A DNA stretch of 64,000 nucleotides from Pseudomonas putida (GCF_016406145.1 NZ_CP066306.1:3410001-3474000), one strand, 5' to 3'; numbered from the stretch's first letter, positions 51,411 through 60,592 are shown. The notes: generated by a model not told the origin, from the letters alone. Program-made: numbers and translations.

Positions 51411-52763
51411 CTATGTTGACTTGGCTTCAGTCTCGGAACCCTCATCCTTAGTATCTTGGGAATTACGAGGTGGTGTCGCCTGCTTTTCAAGCTCCATCAA
51501 TCTCATTTCAGATCCGATATCCTTCGCTAGGTGCGATTTCAGAAGTTCGATTTTCAGCCTAGTTCGTAGGTAAAACTTTTCTTTAGGGTCAATGCCCAGA
51601 TCTTCTGCTGTAGAGAATACGGTATTTTTCGCCAGCACGAGCAACTTGGCTAAGGTTAGACGTTCTTCTTGGATGCTGAAAATCTTTTTCAAGAAAGCCG
51701 AACCGATGAGCCAAGAGTAATAGATCGCTGCCCCTAGTGCGAGCGCAAGTGGAATTCGAAGCATCAATGCTGCAATCATGTCTTCTCGTGCAGCATAATG
51801 GGTAAATACTAGGTTGCTTGCGCCGTTATGAATCAGATATGCACACAGACCGATGGTAAGGCAAGGCAGTATCATTAGTGCGAGATAAGTTCTTGCTTGC
51901 GCCTTACCTTCCTTGACGTAGTCAGTGAACTCATCCGAAATTACGCTTCTGTCGTTTACTAGGCTTGATAGCTCTTGTTTAAGCGAAGCAATTTCGTCGT
52001 TAAGAATTTTGCGCTCCCGATCTAGTTGTTGTGCGTTGCTACGCTTTGCCTCAACTTCCGCGTTGAGCTTGGTCAGATCGGCTTCGGAGTCTTTGAGCGA
52101 TGCTTTGACCTGACCTAATGTAGCCATTTCTTTATTGACATTTTCTGAGAGTTCAGCCGATTCAGCGGTCAGGGTTTCTATCGACTCAGCTAAAGAGGTG
52201 GAGTCGGAGGTCAGTCCATCATGACTGGCCTGGAGGTTGCTCACCTCCAATCGAGCCTGCTTGATGAATTCTGCAACGTTGTTGTTTGCATTGATATAGT
52301 TTTGAATTCCAGTTTTTGTTTTCTGGGCATTAGTGAATTCAAAGCCATAAATCTCAACCTTTCTCAGCGTTGGCTTTGAGAATTTATTGCTGGTCTTGAT
52401 TGAAAATTTTACGCAGAACTCGTTGATTATAGCTACAGATCCGCCTTTTGTTTCTGGCGGCACTGGGACAGTCCGAGCGGTGCCCTCTGATGTGTAGATA
52501 ACCAACTCAATCCCTTTTTGATTGGCGCCCGTAAAGTGGATGCGGCGTAAAAAAATGGGATTGGCAGTGGTGAAAAAACGCTCCCGCTTGTCTAGAGAAA
52601 CGTCGTTCACAACAGTAGTGTCTTCTTTCAATAACTGTTCATAAAGGGTTGTTGTGCTAAAGCGTTTGTTGATATTTGCCACATTGAATGACAGGCTACC
52701 AAGGTTACTAGCTAGCTCATCAAAATTCACCAGATTTACCGTCACCGTCATCCTTCCTATCAT
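51411..52763 (-). CDS. Coiled-coil membrane protein of unknown function
   Basis: 450 residues; the start could also be the ATG four codons in, which has AGGAAGG just upstream. Layout: an N-terminal globular region (about 1-155) with beta-strand character; a long heptad coiled coil (about 165-290, rich in Leu, Glu, Ser and Lys); two membrane segments (about 300-325 and 340-365); and a cytoplasmic helical tail ending in charged residues. No known family was recognised. It is visibly AT-richer than its surroundings and sits between copies of the dispersed palindrome, suggesting horizontal acquisition. Confidence 0.7.
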   Translation of the reverse strand: MIGRMTVTVNLVNFDELASNLGSLSFNVANINKRFSTTTLYEQLLKEDTTVVNDVSLDKRERFFTTANPIFLRRIHFTGANQKGIELVIYTSEGTARTVPVPPETKGGSVAIINEFCVKFSIKTSNKFSKPTLRKVEIYGFEFTNAQKTKTGIQNYINANNNVAEFIKQARLEVSNLQASHDGLTSDSTSLAESIETLTAESAELSENVNKEMATLGQVKASLKDSEADLTKLNAEVEAKRSNAQQLDRERKILNDEIASLKQELSSLVNDRSVISDEFTDYVKEGKAQARTYLALMILPCLTIGLCAYLIHNGASNLVFTHYAAREDMIAALMLRIPLALALGAAIYYSWLIGSAFLKKIFSIQEERLTLAKLLVLAKNTVFSTAEDLGIDPKEKFYLRTRLKIELLKSHLAKDIGSEMRLMELEKQATPPRNSQDTKDEGSETEAKST

Positions 52764-53078
52764 GAGATGTCAGTCTGATATTATCTGCCGACTCATCGGT
52801 TTTCCATAAGTAAATTCGGTTGAGGTAGAGGCGTGGAATTTTTGTCGTTATAGCGGATCGTGGCGTGAATCGACCATCGTTTCGTAGAAGCCTCGAACGT
52901 CCGCAATGGGTCGACAGCAGCCGGTCGCTATTGACCGCTACCGACCCATAGCTGCCGCTCATGGCCTCAGTAGAACGACAGGCGCTTCAAACATAATCGG
53001 CCGAGGATCGACTCACCTGTCGACATAGTGACGCGCCCCAAATAGCATGCCTCAATCCAATATGCCCGAGCTGGTAAA
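52764..53078. other. 315-bp gap between the coiled-coil and LysR genes
   Basis: It holds the dispersed palindrome at 52906-52958 and the divergent promoters. No gene is seen. The left part is AT-rich like the coiled-coil gene, the right part is of normal composition; the palindrome sits at the transition. Confidence 0.5.
52906..52958. repeat. Dispersed imperfect palindrome, copy 5
   Basis: ATGGGTCGACAGCAGCCGGT, CGCTATTGACCGCTA, CCGACCCATAGCTGCCG. Same consensus as the other copies, with a diverged right inner arm. Confidence 0.65.
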
Positions 53079-53984
53079 ATGATCTCAGATCCTGGCACAC
53101 CAACTCTAGACCAGCTGAAAGTTCTCCTGACGGTCGTAGAAGTGGGAAGCTTCGCTGGCGCTGCAAGGAAATTGCATCGTGCAACGTCAGTGGTGAGCTA
53201 TGCCATTTCCAATCTGGAGATGCAGCTCGGCGTATCACTTTTTGACCGCAAGACGACACGTAAACCACAGCTGACAGAGGCTGGCCGTACAGTGTTGGCC
53301 GAAGCACGAACCATCATCAACGGAGTCAACGGACTGCGATCGAAGGTGTCTGGACTGCTGCACGGTCTCGAAGCAGAGGTGCATCTTGCTTTGGATGTAA
53401 TGCTGCCAGCGGAGCGGGTGGTCGATGCGCTCAGGACTTTTAGACAGGTGTTTCCCACCGTGGCTTTGCATCTACACATGGAAGCGCTCGGTGCGGTCAC
53501 GCAATTAGTACTTGAGAAAAAAGCCGGCATTGGGATCAGTGGCCCCCTGGACCCGGGAAGGGATGGCCTTGAGCGTGTCGGCGTAGGGAGTGTTGAGTTA
53601 GTACCCGTTGCAGCCCCGGCGCACCCACTTGCCCTCGCCAGCCGCAACGAGCCTGGCGCGGCAAGAAATCACATCCAATTGGTGTTGTCAGACCGCTCAC
53701 CGCTTACCGGGGACAGAGATTTTGCCGTAGTGAGCCCCCGTACATGGCGGCTCGCGGACTTAGGCGCAAAACACATGCTCCTCAAGGAAGGCATTGGCTG
53801 GGGCAACATGCCCTTACCTATGGTCCAAGCGGACCTCAATGCGGGACATCTTTCCCATCTCGATCTTCCTGATTGCAAAGGCGGCTCTTACGCGTTTGAC
53901 GCTATCTACCGGACTGATTCGCCGCCTGGGCCGGCTGGGCTATGGCTCATCAAACGCTTCGGCCAGCAAGCCGAAGCTCTCTAG
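53079..53984 (+). CDS. LysR-family regulator
   Basis: 301 residues. Helix-turn-helix 'GAARKLHRATSVVSYAISNL' and 'LGVSLFDRKTTRKPQLTEAG'. The effector domain has 'DVMLPAERVVDALRTFRQVF' and 'LGAKHMLLKEGIGWGNMPLP', typical of the group that regulates NAD(P)H-linked reductases. It is followed at 150 bp by the NTF2-like, SDR and flavin-reductase genes on the same strand, which it may regulate. Confidence 0.87.
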   Translation: MISDPGTPTLDQLKVLLTVVEVGSFAGAARKLHRATSVVSYAISNLEMQLGVSLFDRKTTRKPQLTEAGRTVLAEARTIINGVNGLRSKVSGLLHGLEAEVHLALDVMLPAERVVDALRTFRQVFPTVALHLHMEALGAVTQLVLEKKAGIGISGPLDPGRDGLERVGVGSVELVPVAAPAHPLALASRNEPGAARNHIQLVLSDRSPLTGDRDFAVVSPRTWRLADLGAKHMLLKEGIGWGNMPLPMVQADLNAGHLSHLDLPDCKGGSYAFDAIYRTDSPPGPAGLWLIKRFGQQAEAL

Positions 53985-54136
53985 ACTTGTCGAATAAGTC
54001 GTATTAACCGTTCGATATTCTTCTGGTTTTTAGCCAGCTAAGCCCCTGTTAGGGTGTTGCTCATAGACCAGACACGCGCACCTTCGGTGCCTGGGCCTCA
54101 ATAATCGCAAGACTCCGGTACTACAAAGGTGAACCT

Positions 54137-54553
54137 ATGTGTTCAGCAGCCGAGCTTCTCCACCACCATTTCGAAATGTTTGTTGATGACCATGAAAAGT
54201 GGAAATCCCTACTCGCTCCGGACATCGTCTGGGAGCTGCCTTTTGCCCCGAGTCTCGGTCACCCGGAGAAGCTGGTCGGCCGCGAACAAGTGCTCAATCA
54301 TGTCGGATGGTTTGTCGGAGCGGTGGAGTCGTTTCAATTCCACAATCTACGTATTCAACAATTCACTGATCCACTAACCGCCGTCGCGCAAGTCAAGGCA
54401 CAGGGGATCATCACTGAGACGGGTAAAACCTACTCACAAGAATATGTCGTTTTCGTTAGCGTTCGTGAGGGTAAGCTGACGCATATTCGTGAGTACTTCG
54501 ATCCTGTCCAGGCGGCTTACGCCTTGGACTCCCCCGTGGTGATGCCAGGCTAG
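54137..54553 (+). CDS. NTF2/SnoaL-like protein
   Basis: 138 residues with 'MFVDDHEKWKSLLAPDIVWE' and 'VFVSVREGKLTHIREYFDPV', the characteristic ends of SnoaL-like folds. Members are small-molecule isomerases or binding proteins. First of three plus-strand genes (NTF2-like, SDR, flavin reductase), spaced by 132 and 79 bp. Activity unknown. Confidence 0.8.
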   Translation: MCSAAELLHHHFEMFVDDHEKWKSLLAPDIVWELPFAPSLGHPEKLVGREQVLNHVGWFVGAVESFQFHNLRIQQFTDPLTAVAQVKAQGIITETGKTYSQEYVVFVSVREGKLTHIREYFDPVQAAYALDSPVVMPG

Positions 54554-54685
54554 CGGCGCTGCCGAGTGCACGAAAGAAGCAAAACTCCGACAGGCAAAGC
54601 AAGGTCGCCAAGGAGTTGCATGTCAAAAAGAGAGAAATTGGCACCGTCGAAAGCGACAACCAATTCCTGACTTGGAGACATCAAA

Positions 54686-55447
54686 ATGACTGACTTCATC
54701 CCAACCCCAAACGAAGTGGCAGGCAAAGTGGTGCTGGTAACCGGCGCGGCTAGCGGCATCGGGAAGGCCATCGCCGAGCTCCTTCACAGCCGTGGAGCGA
54801 AAGTCATTGCCGAGGATATCGACCCGAAAGTCAACGCCCTTGAGCGTCCCGGCCTGGTTCCTTTCGTCGCCGATATCACCGTTGACGGTTCTGCCGAGCA
54901 AGCGGTGGCGTTGGCGGTAGAGAAGTTTGGCAAGCTGGACGTCCTGGTCAATAACGCCGGTCGCATCCTATACAAGCCCCTCGTCGAAATGACCCGTGAA
55001 GATTGGGAATGGCAGATGCAAACCAACGTGACGGGGGCGTTTCTTCATTCCCGAGAGGCGATGAAGGAGATGATGAAGAACAAGAGCGGCGCGATCGTGA
55101 ACATCGCCTCGTACGCGTCCTACTACGCATTTCCCGGTATCGCGGCCTATACCGCGTCCAAAGGCGCATTAGCACAGTTGACTCGTACCCAGGCACTGGA
55201 AGCGATTGAGCATGGCATTCGGGTCAATGCCATTGGCGTGGGAGATGTGGTTACCAACCTGTTGAACCATTTCATGGAAGACGGTCGTGGGTTCCTGCAA
55301 GAGCATGGCAAGTCCGCGCCGATCGGTCGAGCTGCAGCACCGGAAGAGATCCCCGAGATTGTCTCCTTCCTGGCTTCCGAGCGCGCCAGCTTCATTGTCG
55401 GTTCGGTGGTCATGGCCGATGGCGGCATGAGCGTCCCGGTAGGTTAA
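54686..55447 (+). CDS. Short-chain dehydrogenase/reductase
   Basis: 253 residues of classical SDR. Cofactor motif 'TGAASGIG', 'NNAG' at about 91-94, catalytic Ser in 'IVNIASYASYYAFPG', and YxxxK in 'AAYTASKGAL'. The C-terminal 'IVGSVVMADGGMSVPVG' is standard. The acidic residue after strand 2 ('AEDIDPK') favours NAD. Substrate unknown. Confidence 0.88.
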   Translation: MTDFIPTPNEVAGKVVLVTGAASGIGKAIAELLHSRGAKVIAEDIDPKVNALERPGLVPFVADITVDGSAEQAVALAVEKFGKLDVLVNNAGRILYKPLVEMTREDWEWQMQTNVTGAFLHSREAMKEMMKNKSGAIVNIASYASYYAFPGIAAYTASKGALAQLTRTQALEAIEHGIRVNAIGVGDVVTNLLNHFMEDGRGFLQEHGKSAPIGRAAAPEEIPEIVSFLASERASFIVGSVVMADGGMSVPVG

Positions 55448-55526
55448 TCCTTCGCCTCGTCCGCGTTGTGCTGAATTGGCAGCACAACGCGTTTTCTTGC
55501 TAGCAGACCTTTTCAGCGGAGGCGTC

Positions 55527-56084
55527 ATGACCGCACTTCGAAAATCCGACTTTCCCCTCATCGACGTTCGCCAGCATCTGGAAACCGGGCCCATCGTGCT
55601 CGTGACCTCAGCCTGGAACGGCGAAAGCAACATCATGACCATGGGCTGGCACATGATGATGCAATTCGATCCAGCCCTTTTTGGCTGCTACCTCTGGTCG
55701 GGGAACCATAGCTATGAACTGATTCGCAACAGCCAGCAATGCGTGATCAACGTACCCACTCTGGAGCTGGCGGACCAGGTGGTCGCGGTGGGAAACAGTA
55801 CGGGCACTGACGTGGACAAGTTTGGTCAATTCGGACTTACCGCTACAGCGGCGACGCGGGTTGCAGCGCCGCTGATAGCCGAATGTTATGCCAGCTTCGA
55901 ATGCCAGCTGTACGACTCGAAGTTGATTGGCGAGTACGGTTTGTTCATCTGGGAAGTCGTCAAAGCGCACGTAGATCGCTCCGTGGAGCAGCCTAGAACG
56001 CTGCACTACAGGGGAGGCGGTCAATTCATGGTGGCTGGAGAAACCTTGGACTTTCGCCAGCAATTCCGTCCCCAGAACCTCTGA
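55527..56084 (+). CDS. Flavin reductase-like FMN-binding protein
   Basis: 185 residues from ATG preceded by GCGGAGG. The split-barrel flavin-reductase domain is visible in 'LVTSAWNGESNIMTMGWHMM' and 'QQCVINVPTLELADQVVAVG'. Such proteins reduce FMN or act as flavoprotein oxidoreductases supplying electrons to monooxygenases. Third gene of the small operon; convergent with an AraC gene. Confidence 0.82.
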   Translation: MTALRKSDFPLIDVRQHLETGPIVLVTSAWNGESNIMTMGWHMMMQFDPALFGCYLWSGNHSYELIRNSQQCVINVPTLELADQVVAVGNSTGTDVDKFGQFGLTATAATRVAAPLIAECYASFECQLYDSKLIGEYGLFIWEVVKAHVDRSVEQPRTLHYRGGGQFMVAGETLDFRQQFRPQNL

Positions 56085-56101
56085 CTGGCATAGCCCACTC
56101 A

Positions 56102-57001
56102 CTATTTACGGTATTGAGTGGGCGTGACGCCAACCTCACGTTTGAACACCTGCGAAAAATGGCTTGGGCTGCTGTATCCGATCTCCAAGCCTATATCGAT
56201 CACGCTCCGATCCGTTTCGACCAGGAGCTGCCGGGCTCTTACCATCCTCAGTCTGATGAAGAACTGCGACGGAGAATAACCAGCGGCTTTTTTGAACAGC
56301 CGGCTGAAGTGATACTCGCTCATCCCAGCTATTTCGGCCAAGTGCCCGAGATTGAATTCCTCAGCCAGATTCGCCTCCATCGCCGACAGCACGCGGCGCA
56401 GCTTGTAAGCAGGCAATGCGTTGCGGTGCACGATATCGTCCGCTGAGCTGTCTAGGTAGCTGCGGGCAAGGTGAATGGCGATGCACTGGGCCAGACCCTG
56501 CAGATAAAGTGGACTGGCCCTGTGCCCCGTCAGCTCCAGGCGAACTTGCTCCAATAGAACGGACAACCCAACGTCACGCCCGCCTGAGACTTCACGTAGT
56601 CGAACCGCTTCCACAGACCCGCCCAAGACCTCATGGATGGCTTTTTCCAAAAGCGGGATGCCGAGGTAGATATGCATGACTTCAAATGGTTCTACACCGT
56701 CTACGTTCCAGCGCATCTCGTAAGGCTGTGCCGAAGTAGTCAAGAAGAAATCACCTTTGGACACCTGGCTACATTGCCAGTCGCCGTCAAGCTCACGCTC
56801 CTGAACGGCAGCATTCCCGGAGATGATCCACACGAGCAAGGGCTCAGCTACGGCGGGCACGATAAAGCTCTCTTCGTTACGCTCCCGGTTAAAGATCTGC
56901 ACCAACATATCCCTATCGGCCAGGACGTCCGAGGCGGCAAGCCGCTCACCCCGAATGTAAGCCTCCAAACCATGGGCTGAAGTCCGCTCTATGACATCCA
57001 T
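56102..57001 (-). CDS. AraC-family regulator
   Basis: 299 residues from ATG 9 bases after AGGTGA; a GTG four codons upstream is possible. N-terminal cupin_6-type sensing domain (about 1-180) and C-terminal AraC helix-turn-helix ('LAEIAGMSEYHFSRLFKKAA', 'IGLEIGYSSPSHFSQVFKRE'). It faces the flavin reductase gene. Likely controls one of the flanking redox operons. Confidence 0.87.
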   Translation of the reverse strand: MDVIERTSAHGLEAYIRGERLAASDVLADRDMLVQIFNRERNEESFIVPAVAEPLLVWIISGNAAVQERELDGDWQCSQVSKGDFFLTTSAQPYEMRWNVDGVEPFEVMHIYLGIPLLEKAIHEVLGGSVEAVRLREVSGGRDVGLSVLLEQVRLELTGHRASPLYLQGLAQCIAIHLARSYLDSSADDIVHRNALPAYKLRRVLSAMEANLAEEFNLGHLAEIAGMSEYHFSRLFKKAAGYSPSQFFIRLRMVRARQLLVETDRSVIDIGLEIGYSSPSHFSQVFKREVGVTPTQYRK

Positions 57002-57173
57002 GGGAATTGTCACCTCAGTCAGTACGCGTGCTCAAACGAGCCACCTCGGGCATTGGTCTCACAGGGTGGACTTGAAGTTCAAGCCTAGGCTTTCAATGGT
57101 GAAGGCCCATCGCGGACCCGTTTGGGGATGTAAAGAACCCGCTCTGGATGCGTGTTCTGAAAGGTAAAGGTCG

Positions 57174-57201
57174 AAAAAAAGCCGGAATGTCTCCATTCCG
57201 G
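57174..57201 (-). terminator. Rho-independent terminator of the SDR-Atu4866 operon
   Basis: On the minus strand: CCGGAATG, loop GAGA, CATTCCGG, then C and a run of seven T. A classical intrinsic terminator, 9 bp beyond the stop of the gene at 57210. Confidence 0.88.
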
Positions 57202-57209
57202 TCGGGCCT

Positions 57210-57464
57210 TCAACGCTCGGGATATAGAATCATCCCTGCGTGATACAGCACGTTGCTACGAAACTCCCCGTCGGCAGTAAATCCGCTGTCATCCACATAC
57301 TCGATGTGATCACCCTCTAGCCAGTATCGACCTTGGTACGCGCTTTGTTGCCCTCCGCGGGCTTCGTCATAGCGGCCGCCAGGCAGGAGCTCATGGCGAA
57401 TGCGACCGTCAGCCGTCACCCACATGCCAACGTATTTATCCTGTTCTCCAAGTGGTTCACCCAT
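57210..57464 (-). CDS. Atu4866-type small protein
   Basis: 84 residues starting at the ATG preceded by GAGGA. 'YVGMWVTADGRIRHELLPGG' and 'YWLEGDHIEYVDDSGFTADG' match the Agrobacterium Atu4866 family, a small beta-barrel domain found beside SDRs and redox genes. Function unknown. It follows the SDR at 57492 closely and ends in an intrinsic terminator, so the two form one operon. Confidence 0.78.
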   Translation of the reverse strand: MGEPLGEQDKYVGMWVTADGRIRHELLPGGRYDEARGGQQSAYQGRYWLEGDHIEYVDDSGFTADGEFRSNVLYHAGMILYPER

Positions 57465-57491
57465 GGCATTTCCTCGCTGTCGACCAAACAT

Positions 57492-58229
57492 TCAGAATGG
57501 ACTTGCGGTTGGACGCACGATCAGTTCGCTGACATCGACATCTGCAGGCTGTTCTACGGCGTAGGCGATCGCCCGGGCAATCGCCGAGGCTGGAATCGCG
57601 ATCTTGCGGAACTCGCGCATCTCGGTTCGCCCGCCCTCATCGGAAATGCTGTCGGCCAGTTCGGACTCGGTGACGCCTGGGGCAATGACGGTGACCCGGA
57701 TGTCCCCCCCAACCTCCTGGCGCAAACCTTCGGAAATGGCCCGTACGGCATATTTGGTAGCGCAGTACACCGCAGCGGTCGGGCTCACGGCGTAGGCTCC
57801 AATCGAGGCAATATTGATGATCTGACCGGCACGCTGTTCTTGCATGAGCGGCAGCGTTGCGGCAATGCCGTGCAGGACGCCGCGAATGTTCACATCGATC
57901 ATGCGGTTCCACTCATCTACCTTGAGCGCTTCGAGTTTCGAAAGCGGCATGACGCCGGCATTGTTGATCAGCACGTCGACGCGTCCGTGCAGTTCGATAG
58001 CGAAGTCGATAAAGGACTGCATGTCATCTAGGTTGGTGACATCCAGCGCCAGGACATCAGCGACATCGCCTGCTGAACGAATCTCCCTGGCCAGAGTTTC
58101 CAGGCGATCGGTGCGGCGGGCGCCCAGGACCACGCGAGCGCCTTTGCTGGCAAGCAGGCGGGCTGTCGCTTCGCCGATACCACTGCTGGCGCCGGTGATG
58201 ACGATGACTTTTTGTTCGATGCCGTGCAT
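57492..58229 (-). CDS. Short-chain dehydrogenase/reductase, YdfG-like
   Basis: 245 residues: 'ITGASSGIGEATARLLASKG', 'NNAG' near 87, Ser in 'IINIASIGAYAVSP', YxxxK in 'AVYCATKYAV'. The basic 'GARRTDRL' after strand 2 indicates NADP. It resembles the YdfG/serine-3-dehydrogenase group of broad-specificity hydroxyacid dehydrogenases. Divergent from a DoxX gene. Confidence 0.88.
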   Translation of the reverse strand: MHGIEQKVIVITGASSGIGEATARLLASKGARVVLGARRTDRLETLAREIRSAGDVADVLALDVTNLDDMQSFIDFAIELHGRVDVLINNAGVMPLSKLEALKVDEWNRMIDVNIRGVLHGIAATLPLMQEQRAGQIINIASIGAYAVSPTAAVYCATKYAVRAISEGLRQEVGGDIRVTVIAPGVTESELADSISDEGGRTEMREFRKIAIPASAIARAIAYAVEQPADVDVSELIVRPTASPF

Positions 58230-58524
58230 TTTCGTACTCCTGTTTCTGGCTTAAGGGGCCACCGCCGGCAGGCAGGTGGTGAAGCAAGAGTAAGAAGCCT
58301 TGGCTGGGCTGGGTTATCCGATTCCTCCGGTCAACATGCACGATCCTGCGTAAGCGGTCGGCGTTTGAGGCCATGCAATGACAGCGGGCAAAAAGCAAAC
58401 ATGCTTGTCTATTTCATCGAACGTAAACAACGAAATTAGGCGGCTATTCAGCTATGTGAGGCTGTTCCAAACTTACTCATACCAGCGTTCCATTCCGGAA
58501 TGCCTACATCAAGGAACCTATGCC

Positions 58525-58956
58525 ATGCCTCACGCCGCCACCATTTCAAGCTCAGTCTCTCATCCTTCGGCTGCAACAGCTGGTGCCGCCGCACTAGTAG
58601 GACGCGTTTTTCTGAGCGCGATCTTCATCCTCTCAGGCGTATCCAAGGTAAGCGCGCCGGCCATGATGATCGGCTACATCAGTTCAGTTGGTCTGCCGTT
58701 TCCTTCCTTAGCGCTGACGCTTGCCATCCTTGTGGAAATAGCCGGCGGTGTCGCTCTGATCGCCGGCTATAAAACCCGTGTTGTCGCAGCAGTTTTGGCG
58801 CTTTTCAGTGTCCTCACTGCGGTGATCTTCCACAGTGCTCTGGCCGATCAAAATCAATTCATTCACTTCTTCAAGAACATCGCGATGGCCGGCGGTTTGT
58901 TGCAGATCGTGGCCTACGGCGCGGGCCGCTTCAGCTTGGACGCGCGTCGCCAGTAA
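58525..58956 (+). CDS. DoxX-family membrane protein
   Basis: 143 residues starting after AAGGAAC. Four membrane segments; 'GRVFLSAIFILSGVSKV' and 'FFKNIAMAGGLLQIVAYGAG' are the DoxX/YphA signatures. Relatives are small inner-membrane proteins linked to quinone or thiosulfate oxidation and redox stress. Upstream start codons in frame run through a region with no homology. Confidence 0.85.
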   Translation: MPHAATISSSVSHPSAATAGAAALVGRVFLSAIFILSGVSKVSAPAMMIGYISSVGLPFPSLALTLAILVEIAGGVALIAGYKTRVVAAVLALFSVLTAVIFHSALADQNQFIHFFKNIAMAGGLLQIVAYGAGRFSLDARRQ

Positions 58957-59014
58957 CTGACGCGCGCTGGCAACTATCGACTAGATAAACCATTACCTAC
59001 AGACGGGGAAGTTC

Positions 59015-59938
59015 ATGAAAGCTATACAAGTGGCAGAGTACGGTCAGGTTGAGCGGCTTGAGCTGATAGAGCTTGAAGAGCTGGTGCCCAACGATGACCA
59101 GGTTCTGATTGACGTTTCCGGGAGCGGAATCAATCCGATCGACTGGAAGATTCTCTCGGGGGCCATGAAGCAGTTCATCCCAATGTCCTTCCCCTACACG
59201 CCGGGTGTCGAGGTTGCTGGCACCATTGCAGCAGTTGGAAAGAATATTCATGAATACGCTGTGGGTGATGAGGTGTTCGGATTCATTGGAATAGTCGGTG
59301 GTTACGCCACTCAGGCTCTTGCAACGCCCGACAGGCTTGCGCACAAACCCGATGGGCTATCACTTGTTCACGCCGGTGGAATTCCTGCCGCAGCGCTTAC
59401 TGCTTGGCAGGCGCTGCACGAACAAGCCGAAATCCAGCCAGGCCAGACTGTTTTGATTCACGGTGCCGCAGGCGGGGTGGGTAGTTTCGCGGTCCAGTTA
59501 GCACGGCTGGCCGGCGCTCATGTAGTGGCAACGGGCTCGACCAGAAACCGAGACTACCTCCAATCACTCGGCGCCCATCAGTTCATTGATTACACCGCAC
59601 AACAGTTCGAGAACCTCGTCAGCGATGTCGATATCGTCATTGATCTGATCGGCGGAGAAACTCAGGATCGCTCCTGGACGGTGATCAAACGCGGTGGGGC
59701 ATTAGTCTCGCCTGTCAGCACGCCCAACGTGCAGAAAGCTTTTGAGTACGGCGTAGTGGGCAAAAACTTCGCAACCCGGTCGGACGGGCGCCAGTTAGCG
59801 GAGATAGCGAAATTGTTTGCTGAGAAGAAGCTCCACGCCGAGGTTGAGGTCGTTCCGCTTTCCAACGCGGCTGAGGCTTTGATGCTAAGCCGGGGAGGAC
59901 ATACTCGCGGCAAACTGGTGTTCGATGTGAATCGGTGA
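59015..59938 (+). CDS. NADP-dependent quinone-oxidoreductase-type dehydrogenase
   Basis: 307 residues of the zinc-free MDR superfamily. 'GSGINPIDWKILSG', 'PYTPGVEVAGTIAAVG' and 'VLIHGAAGGVGSFAVQLARL' (the nucleotide loop) are diagnostic. No zinc cysteines are present. It resembles QOR/enone reductases that act on quinones or alpha,beta-unsaturated carbonyls. Downstream of DoxX on the same strand by 58 bp. Confidence 0.88.
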   Translation: MKAIQVAEYGQVERLELIELEELVPNDDQVLIDVSGSGINPIDWKILSGAMKQFIPMSFPYTPGVEVAGTIAAVGKNIHEYAVGDEVFGFIGIVGGYATQALATPDRLAHKPDGLSLVHAGGIPAAALTAWQALHEQAEIQPGQTVLIHGAAGGVGSFAVQLARLAGAHVVATGSTRNRDYLQSLGAHQFIDYTAQQFENLVSDVDIVIDLIGGETQDRSWTVIKRGGALVSPVSTPNVQKAFEYGVVGKNFATRSDGRQLAEIAKLFAEKKLHAEVEVVPLSNAAEALMLSRGGHTRGKLVFDVNR

Positions 59939-60186
59939 TTAACCTCGAAGGCCCTGCGCTCGAGTGAATCCGCCAGAAAGCAGCCCTGCGCAGGAATATG
60001 CAAAAGCCTCGCAGGAACCAAATAACGGCCTGCTTATCGCCGCCGTAATCTGAGCCCAAGCAGAAAGCGAGCCCGCTTCTGCCGCCGGCCATCAGAGCAA
60101 CCTAGCCTGCAACAAACAGGAATCCACGTCACGCTTTGCACTGAAAAACCGGCAACGAATCCATCGCAAATTACGGAGTCGCTGTC

Positions 60187-60549
60187 ATGAAAACTGTACA
60201 TTCAATGATGATTGGAATTGCCTTATCTGCTCTCAGTGCAAGTTCGATGGCACTGCCGGCCAAAGAAATTGGCCGTTGGACCAATCAGACCTGCAAAGAA
60301 GTGATGGCTCCCCTTGTGGTGGAGGGTGGAGCGGATCGTCTCAATGACCGCCGTGTGGCTGAGGGTGGTGCTGATCGCCTGAATGACCGGCGCACGGCCG
60401 AGGATGGTTCGGATCGCCTGAATGACCGCCGTGTGGCTGAGGACGGTGCTGATCGCCTGAATGATCGCCGTGTGGCTGAAGATGGTGCGGAACGTCTTAA
60501 TGCCCGTAGAGTGGCTAAAGTCGATGTGGATCGTACCACCTATGCCTGA
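60187..60549 (+). CDS. Exported protein with tandem 13-residue repeats
   Basis: 120 residues. Signal peptide about 1-22 ('ALSALSASSMA'). Residues 44-108 are five direct repeats of a 13-residue unit with consensus VAEDGADRLNDRR, followed by a degenerate sixth (109-120). At DNA level this is a 39-bp repeat from 60316. Units differ by one to three residues (EGG/EDG, GSD, GAER, NAR). Similar Pseudomonas proteins are sometimes labelled phage infection protein, a weak annotation I recall but cannot verify. The charged repeat suggests a helical or disordered periplasmic filament. A strong terminator follows. Confidence 0.75.
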   Translation: MKTVHSMMIGIALSALSASSMALPAKEIGRWTNQTCKEVMAPLVVEGGADRLNDRRVAEGGADRLNDRRTAEDGSDRLNDRRVAEDGADRLNDRRVAEDGAERLNARRVAKVDVDRTTYA

Positions 60550-60570
60550 CGCATATAGCCCTTCCTATCG

Positions 60571-60592
60571 AGAGCCCGGCCCGCCGGGCTCT
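60571..60592 (+). terminator. Terminator after the repeat-protein gene
   Basis: AGAGCCCGGC, loop CC, GCCGGGCTCT: a perfect 10-bp stem followed by TGCATTTG, 22 bp beyond the stop. Confidence 0.75.
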
